Both the position numbers and the translations under genes were made by a program. A model generated the notes under the pieces. The model was not told the DNA's origin and did no database searches. It saw only the letters and a program-made list of their open reading frames with translations. Shown in pieces: positions 53,100 to 62,355 of a DNA stretch of 64,000 nucleotides (position 1 is the stretch's first letter; the number at the start of each line of letters is the position of its first letter). The DNA is from Sphingobium sp. CR2-8. GTDB taxonomy: Bacteria; Pseudomonadota; Alphaproteobacteria; Sphingomonadales; Sphingomonadaceae. The stretch is from positions 2,978,501 to 3,042,500 of the forward strand of contig NZ_JAYKZY010000002.1 of the NCBI RefSeq assembly GCF_035818615.1, written 5' to 3'.

Positions 53100-54166
53100 C
53101 CGCCGCCCTCAGTCCCTGCGAAGTCGCCTGGTTCTCGGCGCTGTGCGACGATGATTATGAATTTCTGGGCGTCCCCGACCCGAAGCTGCAATCCAGCTGG
53201 GCGCATTGCCGCGACATCGTGCTGGCGGCCGAAAGCGGCGGCTTCGACAACATCCTGCTGCCCTCGGGCTATGCGCTGGGCATCGACACCACCGCCTTCG
53301 CCGCCGCCATCGCCACGCTGACGCAGCGGATCAGGCTGCTGATGGCGGTGCGCGTGGGCGAAAGCTGGCCGCCGCAACTGGCGCGCCAGATCGCGACGAT
53401 CAACCAGATCGCGGGCGGCCGCCTTGCCATCAACATCATCTCCAGCGACCTGCCCGGCGACACGCTGGCCAGCGCCCCACGCTACGCCCGCACGGTCGAG
53501 GCGATGCACATCCTGCGCACCTTGCTGAACGGCCAGCCGCTCGACCATCAGGGCGACTTCTGGACTCTGAAACTCGACCCGCCCCGCATCGCCCAGGGCG
53601 GCACCGCCCCGGCGCTCTATTTCGGCGGCCTGTCGGAAGCGGCGCGCGAAGCGGCGGCCGAAGGGGCGGACGTCTATCTGATGTGGCCCGACACGATGCC
53701 CGCGGTGCGCGACATCATCGCCGACATGCGCGCCCGCGCGGCCAAACGCGGCCGCACGCTGCGCTTTGGCTATCGCGTCCATGTCGTCGTGCGCGAGACG
53801 GAAGGTGAAGCCCGCGCCGCCGCGTCCCGCCTCCTCTCCCGCCTCGACGATGCCGAAGGCGCGGCGATCCGCGCCCGTTCGCTCGACTCGCAATCGGCGG
53901 GCGTCCGCCGCCAGGCCGAACTGCGCGAAGCGGCAGGCAATGAAGGCTATGTCGAGGATAATCTGTGGACCGGCATCGGCCGCGCCCGCTCCGGCTGCGG
54001 CGCGGCGATCGTCGGCGACCCCGATCAGGTCCGCGCCAAGCTGAACGCCTATCGCGCCGAAGGGATCGACGCCTTCATCCTGTCGGGCTACCCCCATGCC
54101 GCCGAAGCCGACCTCTTCGCCCGCCACGTCCTGCCCCATCTGGATCACGCGCCACTAACGCTTTGA
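53096..54166 (+). CDS. LLM-class flavin-dependent monooxygenase (SsuD-like)
   Basis: A 356-residue luciferase-like TIM barrel: CRDIVLAAESGGFDNILLPS, RIRLLMAVRVGESWPPQLAR, ATINQIAGGRLAINIISSDL, PALYFGGLSEAAREAAAEGA. These phrases match the alkanesulfonate monooxygenase group (SsuD), which uses FMNH2 and O2 to cleave a C-S bond. No flavin reductase or ABC sulfonate transporter is adjacent, so the true substrate may differ. It is coupled to the aldo/keto reductase by a four-base overlap and is followed, after 193 bases, by an MFS transporter and a sulfatase, which suggests a sulfur-linked role. Confidence 0.82.
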   Translation: MTAALSPCEVAWFSALCDDDYEFLGVPDPKLQSSWAHCRDIVLAAESGGFDNILLPSGYALGIDTTAFAAAIATLTQRIRLLMAVRVGESWPPQLARQIATINQIAGGRLAINIISSDLPGDTLASAPRYARTVEAMHILRTLLNGQPLDHQGDFWTLKLDPPRIAQGGTAPALYFGGLSEAAREAAAEGADVYLMWPDTMPAVRDIIADMRARAAKRGRTLRFGYRVHVVVRETEGEARAAASRLLSRLDDAEGAAIRARSLDSQSAGVRRQAELREAAGNEGYVEDNLWTGIGRARSGCGAAIVGDPDQVRAKLNAYRAEGIDAFILSGYPHAAEADLFARHVLPHLDHAPLTL

Positions 54167-54359
54167 GGCGTGCCGTGGCATGGGACGCTGACCCCGGCCC
54201 TCATGGGAAGATCCAGCGCCAAGCTATGAGAGACAGAAAACTCTACTAAAGCGATAGAAATACTAGTCTTGCCTCCGCTCGCGCCACATGCGAGCAGACT
54301 GGCATGATCCATCTGCCTGCCTTTCCCGCCGCGAAGACCCTGTGGGACGGTGTTTCGCC

Positions 54360-55625
54360 ATGAACGCGCCGACGACCAAAATTCCCGTCGCCGCCATCGC
54401 CGGCCGGACCCGCTGGCTGCTGTTCGGGCTGGTCGTAACGGCGGGTATCCTCAACCTCGTCGATCGCCAGATCATCTCGGTCCTAAAGCCTCAGATCGCC
54501 CATGATCTGAACTGGACCGATGATGATTATGGCACGCTGGCCGCCTGGTTCCAGGGCGCGGCCGCCGTCGCCTTTCTCTTCACCGGCTGGATCGCGGACA
54601 AGCTGGGCGTCAAATGGGCCAACCCCTTGGGCGTCGCTGCATGGAGCATCGCCGCTATCGCCCATGGCTGGGCGCACTCCATGGTCCAGTTCATCCTCTG
54701 CCGCGTGTCGCTGGGCGCGACCGAAGCGATGGGGACGCCGACCGGCATCAAGTCGATCGCGACCATCTTCCCCCCGTCCCTGCGCTCGGCCGGTTTCGGC
54801 CTGGGCAATGCCGCCAACAGCATGGGCGCGGTGCTGGCCCCGCTGGCGATCCCCGTGGTCGCACTCGTCTGGGGCTGGCGCGGCACCTTCATCGCGGCGG
54901 GCGTCATCGGGCTGGCGTGGGCAGCGCTCTGGCTGCTCGCCACCCGCCGGATCGACTTCGGATCGGCCCAGCCCGCCATCGCCCCACCCGCAGATGGCAG
55001 CGCGCCCGACTATGGCCCGATCCTGAAGGACCGGCGCACCTGGGCCATCGCAGGCGCGAAAGTCCTGTCCGATGCGACCTGGTGGCTGCTGCTCTTCTGG
55101 ATGCCCGATTTCTTCAACCGGCAATTCGGTCTCTCTGGCGTCGATCTCGGCCCGCCGCTCGCCGTCGCCTATGGCGGCGCAGCGATCGGTTCGCTGATCG
55201 GCGGCCTCGTACCCTCGCGCCTGCTCGCGCGTGGCCACGACCTCAACCGCGTGCGCAAGGGCGTGTTGCTGGTGTCCGCGCTGCTCGTCCTGCCCGTGCC
55301 ACTCGCCTTGCAGGCGGATAATTACTGGGTCGCGGTCGGCATATTGGCGCTCACGCTCGCCGCGCATCAGGGCTTTTCGACCAACCTCTTTGCCCTCATC
55401 GCCGACGTCACCCCTCAGGCAAAGGTCGGCCGCGTCACCAGCTTCGGCGCCTTCTGCGGCAATCTGGGCGGCATGGCGATCGCCAAGATCGCAGGCCTCA
55501 CGCTGGCGGCGGGGCTGGGCTATCTCCCCCTCTTCCTTTTCGCTTCCATCTCCTATCTGCTGGGCATCGGCTGGATTCAGCTTCTGCTGCCCCGCCTGCC
55601 CCAGCTTCGGAAAGCCGCCGCATGA
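54360..55625 (+). CDS. MFS transporter (anion:cation / hexuronate type)
   Basis: A 421-residue 12-helix transporter. The first helix ends NLVDRQIISVLKPQIAHDLN, a hallmark of the ExuT/anion-cation symporter group that carries sugar acids and other organic anions. A-motif-like GWIADKLGVKWANPLG and the later DATWWLLLFWMPDFFNRQFG support this. The ATG at 54360 is chosen because it gives the usual short cytoplasmic tail. Its stop overlaps the sulfatase start (ATGA), so import and sulfate-ester hydrolysis are likely coupled. Confidence 0.85.
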   Translation: MNAPTTKIPVAAIAGRTRWLLFGLVVTAGILNLVDRQIISVLKPQIAHDLNWTDDDYGTLAAWFQGAAAVAFLFTGWIADKLGVKWANPLGVAAWSIAAIAHGWAHSMVQFILCRVSLGATEAMGTPTGIKSIATIFPPSLRSAGFGLGNAANSMGAVLAPLAIPVVALVWGWRGTFIAAGVIGLAWAALWLLATRRIDFGSAQPAIAPPADGSAPDYGPILKDRRTWAIAGAKVLSDATWWLLLFWMPDFFNRQFGLSGVDLGPPLAVAYGGAAIGSLIGGLVPSRLLARGHDLNRVRKGVLLVSALLVLPVPLALQADNYWVAVGILALTLAAHQGFSTNLFALIADVTPQAKVGRVTSFGAFCGNLGGMAIAKIAGLTLAAGLGYLPLFLFASISYLLGIGWIQLLLPRLPQLRKAAA

Positions 55626-57184
55626 CAGACGAAAAACGCAGCATCCTTCTCGCCTCGCAAGGGCAGGGAAAGCCCTATGCCGCCTTCTCCTGGCCCGCCG
55701 ACGGGGAAGCGCCCGAACCCGCCTTCACCACCCGCACCCAGGACCTCGCCCTCCCTAAAAAGGGCGACGGCAAACCGCGCAATATCGTCATCGTCCTGAC
55801 TGACGATCATCGCTACGACGCAATGGGTTTCTTGAAGCCCCAGGATTTCATCGAAACCCCGGTGACGGACAGGATCGCGCGCGAAGGCGTGCATTTCCGC
55901 AACGCCTTCGTCACCACCGCGCTCTGCTCGCCCAGCCGCGCAACCATCTTCACCGGCCTCTATGCGCATCAGCATCGGGTGGTGGACAATAACCATCCGA
56001 TCGCGCCCGGCCTCGTCTTCTTCCCCGAATATCTCCAGGCGGCGGGCTATGAAACCGCCTTCATCGGCAAATGGCATATGGGGCTGGAGGGCGACGATCC
56101 GCAGCCCGGTTTCGACCGCTGGGTCAGCTTCAAGGGGCAGGGCGATTACTGGCCCAATGGCGATGGCCTGAATATCGACGGCGAGCGGGTGGAGCAGGAC
56201 GGCTATCTCACCGACCAGTTGAACGACCTGGCGCTCGACTGGCTGGAGACGCGCACCCGCGAACAGCCGTTCATGCTGTTCCTGGCGCACAAGGCGGTCC
56301 ACGCCGAATTCTACCCCGCGCCCCGCCACGAGGGCCGCTATGAAGACGCCGCCTTCCGCTATCCCGAAACGATGGAACCGGGCGCACAAGGCCGCCCGAT
56401 GTGGGTCGAAAATCAGCGCAACAGCTGGCACGGCGTCGACTTCGCCTATCATGACGATCTCGACATCGGCGATTATTACAAACGCTATATGGAAACCTAT
56501 CTGTCGGTTGACGAAGGGATGGGCCGGATCATGGACCATCTGGAGGCGCGCGGCGAACTGGACGACACGCTGATCCTCTACATGAGCGACAATGGCTTCC
56601 TGTTCGGCGAACATGGCCTGATCGACAAGCGCTGCGCCTATGAAGAATCGATGCGCATCCCGATGGTCGCCCGCTGCCCGGCGCTGTTCGGCGGTGGCGG
56701 CACCGTGGACGAGGTCGTCGCCAATCTCGACATCGCGCCCACCATGCTGGAAATCGCTGGCCTTGAACCGCCCGCCTGGATGGAAGGGCGCAGCCTGCTG
56801 CCCCTGATGCAGGGCAAAACAGTCCCATGGCGCGACGCCCTGCTCTACGAATATTATTGGGAACGCAATTTTCCGCAGACGCCGACCGTCCACGCCATTC
56901 GCGAGGATCGCTACAAATATGTCCGCTACCACGGCATCTGGGACATAGACGAACTTTACGATCTTCAGGACGATCCTCTCGAAAGCCGCAACCTCATTTT
57001 CAGCCCCGGCCATCACGACATCGTCGAGCGGCTGAACAAGAGCCTGTTCGACCGGCTGGAAGCGACCGGCGGCCTCGACATGCCCCTGCCCCGCGATGCA
57101 GGCGAACGGATGATCCTGCGCGATGCCGACAAGCGCGCGCTGGCCCCCTTCCCGGCCGAATTGCTCAAATTCCTCGCCCGATAG
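55622..57184 (+). CDS. Type I sulfatase (formylglycine-dependent)
   Basis: A 520-residue arylsulfatase-family enzyme. The formylglycine motif is CSPSRATIFTG (Cys about residue 102). Metal ligands are the Asp pair in VIVLTDDHRYDAMG and the later MSDNGFLFGEHG, and the substrate region is FIGKWHMGLEGDDPQPGFDR. It has no signal peptide, so it should act in the cytoplasm after uptake by the overlapping MFS gene. The C-x-P-S-R core predicts activation by a formylglycine-generating enzyme, which is not encoded here. Substrate is unknown: a sulfated sugar, sugar acid or phenol. Confidence 0.9.
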   Translation: MTDEKRSILLASQGQGKPYAAFSWPADGEAPEPAFTTRTQDLALPKKGDGKPRNIVIVLTDDHRYDAMGFLKPQDFIETPVTDRIAREGVHFRNAFVTTALCSPSRATIFTGLYAHQHRVVDNNHPIAPGLVFFPEYLQAAGYETAFIGKWHMGLEGDDPQPGFDRWVSFKGQGDYWPNGDGLNIDGERVEQDGYLTDQLNDLALDWLETRTREQPFMLFLAHKAVHAEFYPAPRHEGRYEDAAFRYPETMEPGAQGRPMWVENQRNSWHGVDFAYHDDLDIGDYYKRYMETYLSVDEGMGRIMDHLEARGELDDTLILYMSDNGFLFGEHGLIDKRCAYEESMRIPMVARCPALFGGGGTVDEVVANLDIAPTMLEIAGLEPPAWMEGRSLLPLMQGKTVPWRDALLYEYYWERNFPQTPTVHAIREDRYKYVRYHGIWDIDELYDLQDDPLESRNLIFSPGHHDIVERLNKSLFDRLEATGGLDMPLPRDAGERMILRDADKRALAPFPAELLKFLAR

Positions 57185-57222
57185 GGCCAGTCCGACCCGG
57201 TCATAGATTTTCTTTTTTGCGC

Positions 57223-57236
57223 GCGCTTATGAGCGC
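57223..57236. promoter_or_regulatory. Palindrome upstream of the TonB receptor
   Basis: GCGCTTATGAGCGC is a perfect 5-base inverted repeat around TATG. It lies 44 bases before the receptor ATG and next to a TATAAAG segment (57252-57258), a possible -10. It may be an operator for a local regulator, or chance in GC-rich DNA. Confidence 0.3.
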
Positions 57237-57279
57237 TTCTAATTGTCTACTTATAAAGTTGAATATCAGGGAGCTTATC

Positions 57280-59538
57280 ATGTCTCGTTACGCCCTTCGT
57301 CGCCTGCTGCTGTCGGCAGCGGCTCTGCCCGCTGCTGCGCTGGCGCAGGAACCGGCAGCCCCGGCCGACCCGAACGAGATCGTGGTGACCGCCCGCTTCC
57401 GTACCGAATCGCTTCAGGATGTGCCCATCGCCATCACCGCGCTGAACGGCGACGCACTGGTGCAGAAGAACCTCAATAATTTGCAGGACATCGCCGCGAT
57501 CGTGCCGACCGTCGATTTCCGCGCGGGCGCATCGAACAAGGACCGCACCGTCTTCATCCGCGGCGTCGGCACCATCACGACGTCGCCGGGCGTCGAACCA
57601 TCCGTGTCCACCGTGGTCGACGGCGTCGTGCTGACCCGCCCGGGCCAGTCGACGCTCGACCTGGTCGATATCGACCGGATCGAAGTGCTGCGCGGGCCGC
57701 AGGGCACGCTGTTTGGCAAAAACGCGTCCGCCGGCGTCATCAACATCGTCAGCAAGACGCCGACCAATGATTTCCACCTGTCGGCCCAGGCCAGCTATTT
57801 CGAAGGCGACGAATATCGCTTCCGCGCAGGCGCATCGGGCGCGATCGTGCAGGACAAGCTGCTTTTCTCCGTCACCGGGCTGATCGCGGGCTTCGACGGC
57901 AATGTGAAGAACCTCGTCACCGGCAACGACGTTAACGGCTATAAGCGCCGGGGCGGTCGCGCCAAGCTGGTGGCCAAGCCGTCCGAAACCGTCACGCTGA
58001 CCTTCAACGCCGACTATCTATGGAGCCGTGAGGATGTGCCGACCGGCGTCTTCGCCAGCACCAACCGCATCGCCTACCCGAACAATGCGGTGACGACCAA
58101 CCCCACCCTCGCCGCGATTCTGGCCGCCGAAGGCGTCACGCCCTCGCGCAACAACAGGACCGTCGCCAGCAGCTTCGACAGCAGCGTGCGGGACAAGAAT
58201 TACGGCGGGTCGGTCCAGGCCGATTTCGAGATCGGGGAAGCGACGCTGACCTCCATCACCGCCTATCGCGAATGGAAGAACGCCCAGCATCAGGATTGGG
58301 AAAGCTTCAGCCGCCTCACCGCCCCCGGCACGACCGGCACCCTGACGCAGGGCGACGATCGCGGCCGCGTGACCAGCAGCCAGATCAGCCAGGAACTGCG
58401 CTTCACCTCGGCCAAGGGCGGCCTGATCGACTATGTCGCGGGTCTCTATTTCCTCAAGGCCAAGACCGACGAAGTCTATCGCCGCGACATCACCCGGCTG
58501 ATCGGCGGGGCGACCGTCAACAATTTCGGCGTCGCCCGCTATGGTGTGGAATCGGACAATTTCGCAGCATTCGGCGAAGCGAACATCAACTTCACCCCGG
58601 CCTTCCGCGGCATCGTGGGCGGGCGCGTCATTCAGGACGAACTGCAATTTTATCACAACCGCGTGTCGGACGCCCCGGCAGCGGGCGTGCCCGGCATCGC
58701 CGCGCCCATCTCCAACACCGGCAGCACGTCGAAGACCGATTATACCGCGCGCCTTGGCCTGCAATATGATCTGTCGGACAATGCGCAGGCCTACGCCACC
58801 TATTCGCGCGGCTATAAGGGGCAGGCCTATAACGTCTTCTTCAACATGCCCCAGAATGCGGTCGAACCGCTCGCGCCCGAAACCTCCAACAGCTATGAAA
58901 TCGGTCTGAAGGGGTCCGCGCTGGACAACCGGATTCAGGCCAGCCTGGCCGCATACATCACCAAGTTCAGCGGCTATCAGACCAATTTCCAGGACAGCTT
59001 CCAGGGCGCGCTCGTCACCCGCCTCACCAATGCGGGCGACGTATCATCGCGCGGGATCGAGGGCGACCTGCGCTTCCGCCCGGTCGATGCGCTGAACCTC
59101 GGCCTCAACTTCGCCTATACCGATGCGAAGATCGACCGGTTCAACTGCCCGGCCAATGCGACCTGCACCAATTTCGACGGTCAGCCGCTTCCCTATGCGC
59201 CCAAGTGGAAGGCGCATGTCGACGCGACCTACACCGTGCCGCTCAGCGACACGCTGGGCCTCGAAGTCAACACCGATTACAGCTATCGCACGAAGACCCA
59301 ATATTCGATCACCCAGACGCCCGACACGATCCAGCCCGCCTATGGCATCTGGAACGCGTCGATCGCGCTGCTGGGCGACAATCAGGGGCAGCGCTGGTCG
59401 CTGCGCGGCATCGTCAAGAATATCGCCAACCAGCATTATTCGACCTTCCTCGCCTATGGCGCGGTCGCCGGCCTGTCGCGCTTCGTGCCACGCGACAATG
59501 ATCGCTATTTCGGCCTGACCGGCAGCATCGATTTCTGA
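57280..59538 (+). CDS. TonB-dependent receptor (sulfatase-linked)
   Basis: A 752-residue outer-membrane receptor. The signal peptide ends AALAQ. A TonB-box-like NEIVVTARFRTESLQDVPIA, a plug (LQDIAAIVPTVDFRAGASNK, DIDRIEVLRGPQGTLFGKNA) and a barrel ending GSIDF follow. The ATG at 57280 has AGGGAG seven bases upstream; a longer in-frame extension only reads the end of the sulfatase gene. There is no STN domain. With the MFS transporter and sulfatase just upstream it makes a complete route: outer membrane, inner membrane, desulfation. The ligand is unknown. Confidence 0.88.
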   Translation: MSRYALRRLLLSAAALPAAALAQEPAAPADPNEIVVTARFRTESLQDVPIAITALNGDALVQKNLNNLQDIAAIVPTVDFRAGASNKDRTVFIRGVGTITTSPGVEPSVSTVVDGVVLTRPGQSTLDLVDIDRIEVLRGPQGTLFGKNASAGVINIVSKTPTNDFHLSAQASYFEGDEYRFRAGASGAIVQDKLLFSVTGLIAGFDGNVKNLVTGNDVNGYKRRGGRAKLVAKPSETVTLTFNADYLWSREDVPTGVFASTNRIAYPNNAVTTNPTLAAILAAEGVTPSRNNRTVASSFDSSVRDKNYGGSVQADFEIGEATLTSITAYREWKNAQHQDWESFSRLTAPGTTGTLTQGDDRGRVTSSQISQELRFTSAKGGLIDYVAGLYFLKAKTDEVYRRDITRLIGGATVNNFGVARYGVESDNFAAFGEANINFTPAFRGIVGGRVIQDELQFYHNRVSDAPAAGVPGIAAPISNTGSTSKTDYTARLGLQYDLSDNAQAYATYSRGYKGQAYNVFFNMPQNAVEPLAPETSNSYEIGLKGSALDNRIQASLAAYITKFSGYQTNFQDSFQGALVTRLTNAGDVSSRGIEGDLRFRPVDALNLGLNFAYTDAKIDRFNCPANATCTNFDGQPLPYAPKWKAHVDATYTVPLSDTLGLEVNTDYSYRTKTQYSITQTPDTIQPAYGIWNASIALLGDNQGQRWSLRGIVKNIANQHYSTFLAYGAVAGLSRFVPRDNDRYFGLTGSIDF

Positions 59539-59546
59539 CAAGGCGT

Positions 59547-59582
59547 GTCGCCGGGGCGCTTGCGAAAGCGCGCCCCGGCGAC
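59547..59582. terminator. Bidirectional terminator between convergent genes
   Basis: GTCGCCGGGGCGC (59547-59559) pairs perfectly with GCGCCCCGGCGAC (59570-59582), and the inner CTT/AAG pairs extend it around a short loop. It lies nine bases after the receptor stop and 28 bases beyond the stop of the convergent dehydrogenase gene. No T-run is present. Confidence 0.55.
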
Positions 59583-59610
59583 ATCATGGATAATCGCAAG
59601 ATGGGCGCGC

Positions 59611-60738
59611 CTACAGGCGGGTCCATTTCCTGTCGGACCCGCTATTCGCAATCGCCCCCTCGACAAAGGCCATCGTGCGCAGCCCGTCGTCCACCGACGG
59701 AAACCAGTCCGCCCCGCCCCGTACCTGCGTCGCGAAGGCGCGGTAGAGATTGGCGAACGCCTCGATATAGCCTTCCGGATGGCCCGCAGGCGTGCGCAGC
59801 CGCGCCTGGGTCGATGGCGCAAGGCCCGGCCCACCGGCCCGCACGATCTCCGCCGGGCGATCCAGCCAGCGTAGCAACAGGCTGTTCGGCTCCATCTGCG
59901 ACCATTCCAGCCCGCCATGCTCGCCATGGATGCGCAGTTTCAGCCCGTTTTCGTCGCCCGCCGCGACCTGCGTCGCCTTCAATACGCCCCGCGCGCCGCC
60001 ATCGAGCCGCAACAGCACGCTGACATCGTCGTCCAGCCGCCGTCCCTCGACATGGATGGCGAGGTCCGCGCAGAGTTCGTTGACGCGCAGGCCCGACACA
60101 TGTTCGGCCAGGTGAAAGGCATGAGTGCCGATATCGCCCAGACATCCGCCCAGCCCCGCGCGCGCCGGATCGGTGCGCCATTCGGCCTGCTTGTTGCCCT
60201 CGGTATCGATCGCCTTTGCCAGCCAGCCTTGCGAATATTCGACCTGCACCAGCCGGATCTTGCCGAAATCGCCGCGCGCCACCCGCACCCGCGCCTCTTC
60301 CACCAGCGGATAGCCGCTATAGGTGAAGGCGAGGCCGAAATGGCGGCCGGACCGCGCCGCCGCCTGCGCGATTCTGCGCGCTTCCTCCAGGCTCATCGCC
60401 ATCGGCTTTTCACAGAAAACATGGAAACCCGCATCCAGCGCCGCGATCGCCATCGGCGCATGCAGATGATTGGGCGTCACGATCGACAGGGCGTCGATCC
60501 GCTGATCGGCGGGCAGGGCGCTCTCGCCCGCCAGCAGCGCGTCGATGGTCGCATAGGTGCGCGCCGGGTCGATCCCCAGCGCCTCGCCCGACCGGGCATT
60601 CCGGTCGGCGTCGCCGCTGAATGCGCCCGCCACCAGCCGCCAATCCCCGTCCAGCGCGGCCGCGGCGCGATGAATGGCGCCGATGAATGCGCCCTCGCCG
60701 CCGCCAGCCATGCCCAGGCGCAATGTGCGTTTCTCCAT
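59611..60738 (-). CDS. Gfo/Idh/MocA family oxidoreductase (second copy)
   Basis: A 375-residue sugar dehydrogenase of the same superfamily as the gene at 51084, but distant from it. The Rossmann start is [20 protein letters not shown], the EKP motif is in [20 protein letters not shown], and the catalytic-site [20 protein letters not shown] lies in the sheet domain. The opening GxGxGAFIGxxHRxAA is typical of the subgroup found with 3-keto-glycoside catabolic genes. I chose the ATG at 60738 because of GGAGGAGAG upstream. It is divergent from the cytochrome gene; a LacI-type palindrome lies between them. Confidence 0.88.
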   Translation of the reverse strand: MEKRTLRLGMAGGGEGAFIGAIHRAAAALDGDWRLVAGAFSGDADRNARSGEALGIDPARTYATIDALLAGESALPADQRIDALSIVTPNHLHAPMAIAALDAGFHVFCEKPMAMSLEEARRIAQAAARSGRHFGLAFTYSGYPLVEEARVRVARGDFGKIRLVQVEYSQGWLAKAIDTEGNKQAEWRTDPARAGLGGCLGDIGTHAFHLAEHVSGLRVNELCADLAIHVEGRRLDDDVSVLLRLDGGARGVLKATQVAAGDENGLKLRIHGEHGGLEWSQMEPNSLLLRWLDRPAEIVRAGGPGLAPSTQARLRTPAGHPEGYIEAFANLYRAFATQVRGGADWFPSVDDGLRTMAFVEGAIANSGSDRKWTRL

Positions 60739-60799
60739 CTCTCTCCTCCATTTCAGCCATGTTGTGCATACGACCATTGTTGCACTTGATCTGCCACGG

Positions 60800-60811
60800 T
60801 TTACCGGTAAA
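60800..60811. promoter_or_regulatory. LacI-type operator candidate
   Basis: TTTACCGGTAAA is a perfect 12-base palindrome with a central CG, the usual shape of LacI/GalR-family operators. It sits in the 109-base gap between the divergent dehydrogenase and cytochrome genes. No LacI-family regulator gene is visible in the window. Confidence 0.45.
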
Positions 60812-60847
60812 TAATAGCGCAGAATAGATAATGACGGAGAGTCGAGG

Positions 60848-61222
60848 ATGCTAAGGGTAGCGAGCCTCAAGCTGATTTTCATCGCGACTGGCATGATCGC
60901 CACCGCGCCTGCCATGGCGCAAACCGCGCCCGCGCCACCGCCCGCGTTCGGCACCTGCCGCGCCTGCCATACGGTGCAGAAGGACGGGAAGAACGGGCTT
61001 GGTCCCAACCTCTTCGGCGTCGCGGGCCGTCCGGCGGCTTCGCTGCCCGGCTTCACCTATTCGGCTGCGTTGAAGGCCTCGAAGCTGCGCTGGGACGACA
61101 AGACACTGGACGAATTTCTCGCCGCGCCGATGAAGAAGGTGCCCGGCACCCGCATGCCGATCGGCTCGCCCGATCCCGCCAAGCGCGCCGCGCTCATCGC
61201 CTATCTCAAAAGCCTCAAGTGA
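60848..61222 (+). CDS. Small class I cytochrome c
   Basis: A 124-residue periplasmic cytochrome. The signal peptide ends APAMAQ, the heme-binding CRACH lies at residues 37-41, and the axial Met is in VPGTRMPIGSPD. NGLGPNLFGVAGRPAASLPG is the classic cytochrome c2-type loop. It probably accepts electrons from a periplasmic sugar dehydrogenase encoded outside the window. Its stop overlaps the GTG start of the isomerase gene (GTGA). Confidence 0.9.
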   Translation: MLRVASLKLIFIATGMIATAPAMAQTAPAPPPAFGTCRACHTVQKDGKNGLGPNLFGVAGRPAASLPGFTYSAALKASKLRWDDKTLDEFLAAPMKKVPGTRMPIGSPDPAKRAALIAYLKSLK

Positions 61223-62283
61223 CGGAAAAGCCCATGACGATGCGCGGTCCCGCCGTTTTCCTGGCCCAGTTCATGGGCGACGCCGCCCCGTTCGACACGC
61301 TGGACAATGCCGCGCGCTGGATGGCGGATGCGGGCTACAAGGGCCTTCAGTTGCCCAGCAACGATCCGCGCTGCATGGACCTGGCTTTAGCGGCCGAAAG
61401 CCAGGATTATTGTGACGATCTCGTCGGTCGCTGCCGGGAAGCGGGGGTCGAGATTTCCGAACTCTCCACCCATTTGCAGGGGCAGCTGGTCGCGGTCCAC
61501 CCGGCCTATGACGCCGCTTTCGACACCTTCGCGCCCCCCGAACTGCGCGGCAAGCCCGCCGAGCGGCAGGCCTGGGCCGTCGATCAGCTGAAGCTCGCCG
61601 CCAAGGCCAGCCGACGCCTCGGCCTCAAGGCCCATGCGACATTCTCCGGCGCCTTCGCCTGGCCCTTCATCTACCCTTGGCCGCAACGGCCTGCGGGTCT
61701 GGTGGAGGAAGCCTTCGCAGAACTGGGCAAACGCTGGCGGCCGATCCTCGACGCGTTCGATGAACAGGGCGTCGACCTCTGCTACGAACTGCATCCGGGC
61801 GAGGATCTGCACGACGGCCTGACCTTCGAACGCTTCCTGGATGCGGTCGGCGGCCATGCCCGCGCCAACATCCTCTACGATCCCAGTCATTTCGTGTTGC
61901 AGGCGATGGATTATCTCCAGTTCATCGACATCTATCACGACCGCATCAAGATGTTCCACGTCAAGGATGCGGAGTTCAACCCGACCGGGCGCGCGGGCGT
62001 CTATGGCGGCTATGCCGACTGGATCGATCGTCCCGGCCGCTTCCGCTCGCTGGGCGACGGCCAGATCGACTTCACCGGCATCTTCTCGCGCCTCACCCAA
62101 TATGGCTATGACGGCTGGGCCGTGCTGGAATGGGAATGCTGCCTCAAACATCCGCAAGACGGCGCGCGCGAAGGCGCACCCTTCATCGAGGCGCATATGA
62201 TCCGGCGACCGACACGCGCCTTCGACGATTTTGCAGGTGGCGGCGACCCGGCGGACAACCGGCGCTGGCTGGGCCTTGCCTGA
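61219..62283 (+). CDS. Sugar phosphate isomerase/epimerase-like TIM barrel
   Basis: A 354-residue AP-endonuclease-2-type TIM barrel: MADAGYKGLQLPSNDPRCMD, EISELSTHLQGQLVAVHPAY, and metal ligands in CYELHPGEDLHDGLTFERFL, LYDPSHFVLQAMDYLQFID and IKMFHVKDAEFNPTGRAGVY. Such proteins act as epimerases, isomerases or 3-keto-glycoside lyases. The GTG at 61219 overlaps the cytochrome stop; an ATG at 61234 is the alternative. It is coupled to the cytochrome and 72 bases before an MFS gene. Confidence 0.85.
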   Translation: MTEKPMTMRGPAVFLAQFMGDAAPFDTLDNAARWMADAGYKGLQLPSNDPRCMDLALAAESQDYCDDLVGRCREAGVEISELSTHLQGQLVAVHPAYDAAFDTFAPPELRGKPAERQAWAVDQLKLAAKASRRLGLKAHATFSGAFAWPFIYPWPQRPAGLVEEAFAELGKRWRPILDAFDEQGVDLCYELHPGEDLHDGLTFERFLDAVGGHARANILYDPSHFVLQAMDYLQFIDIYHDRIKMFHVKDAEFNPTGRAGVYGGYADWIDRPGRFRSLGDGQIDFTGIFSRLTQYGYDGWAVLEWECCLKHPQDGAREGAPFIEAHMIRRPTRAFDDFAGGGDPADNRRWLGLA

Positions 62284-62355
62284 ACGCCGAACGACACTGA
62301 CGCAGACACGCCCCGACACAAAATAGCAGGCGGGGCACAGGGTAGAGGAGCGGGC

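Noticed and set aside
56827..57279. N-terminal extension of the third TonB receptor
   Set aside because: The signal peptide and ribosome site support 57280; the upstream codons only read the sulfatase gene in another frame.
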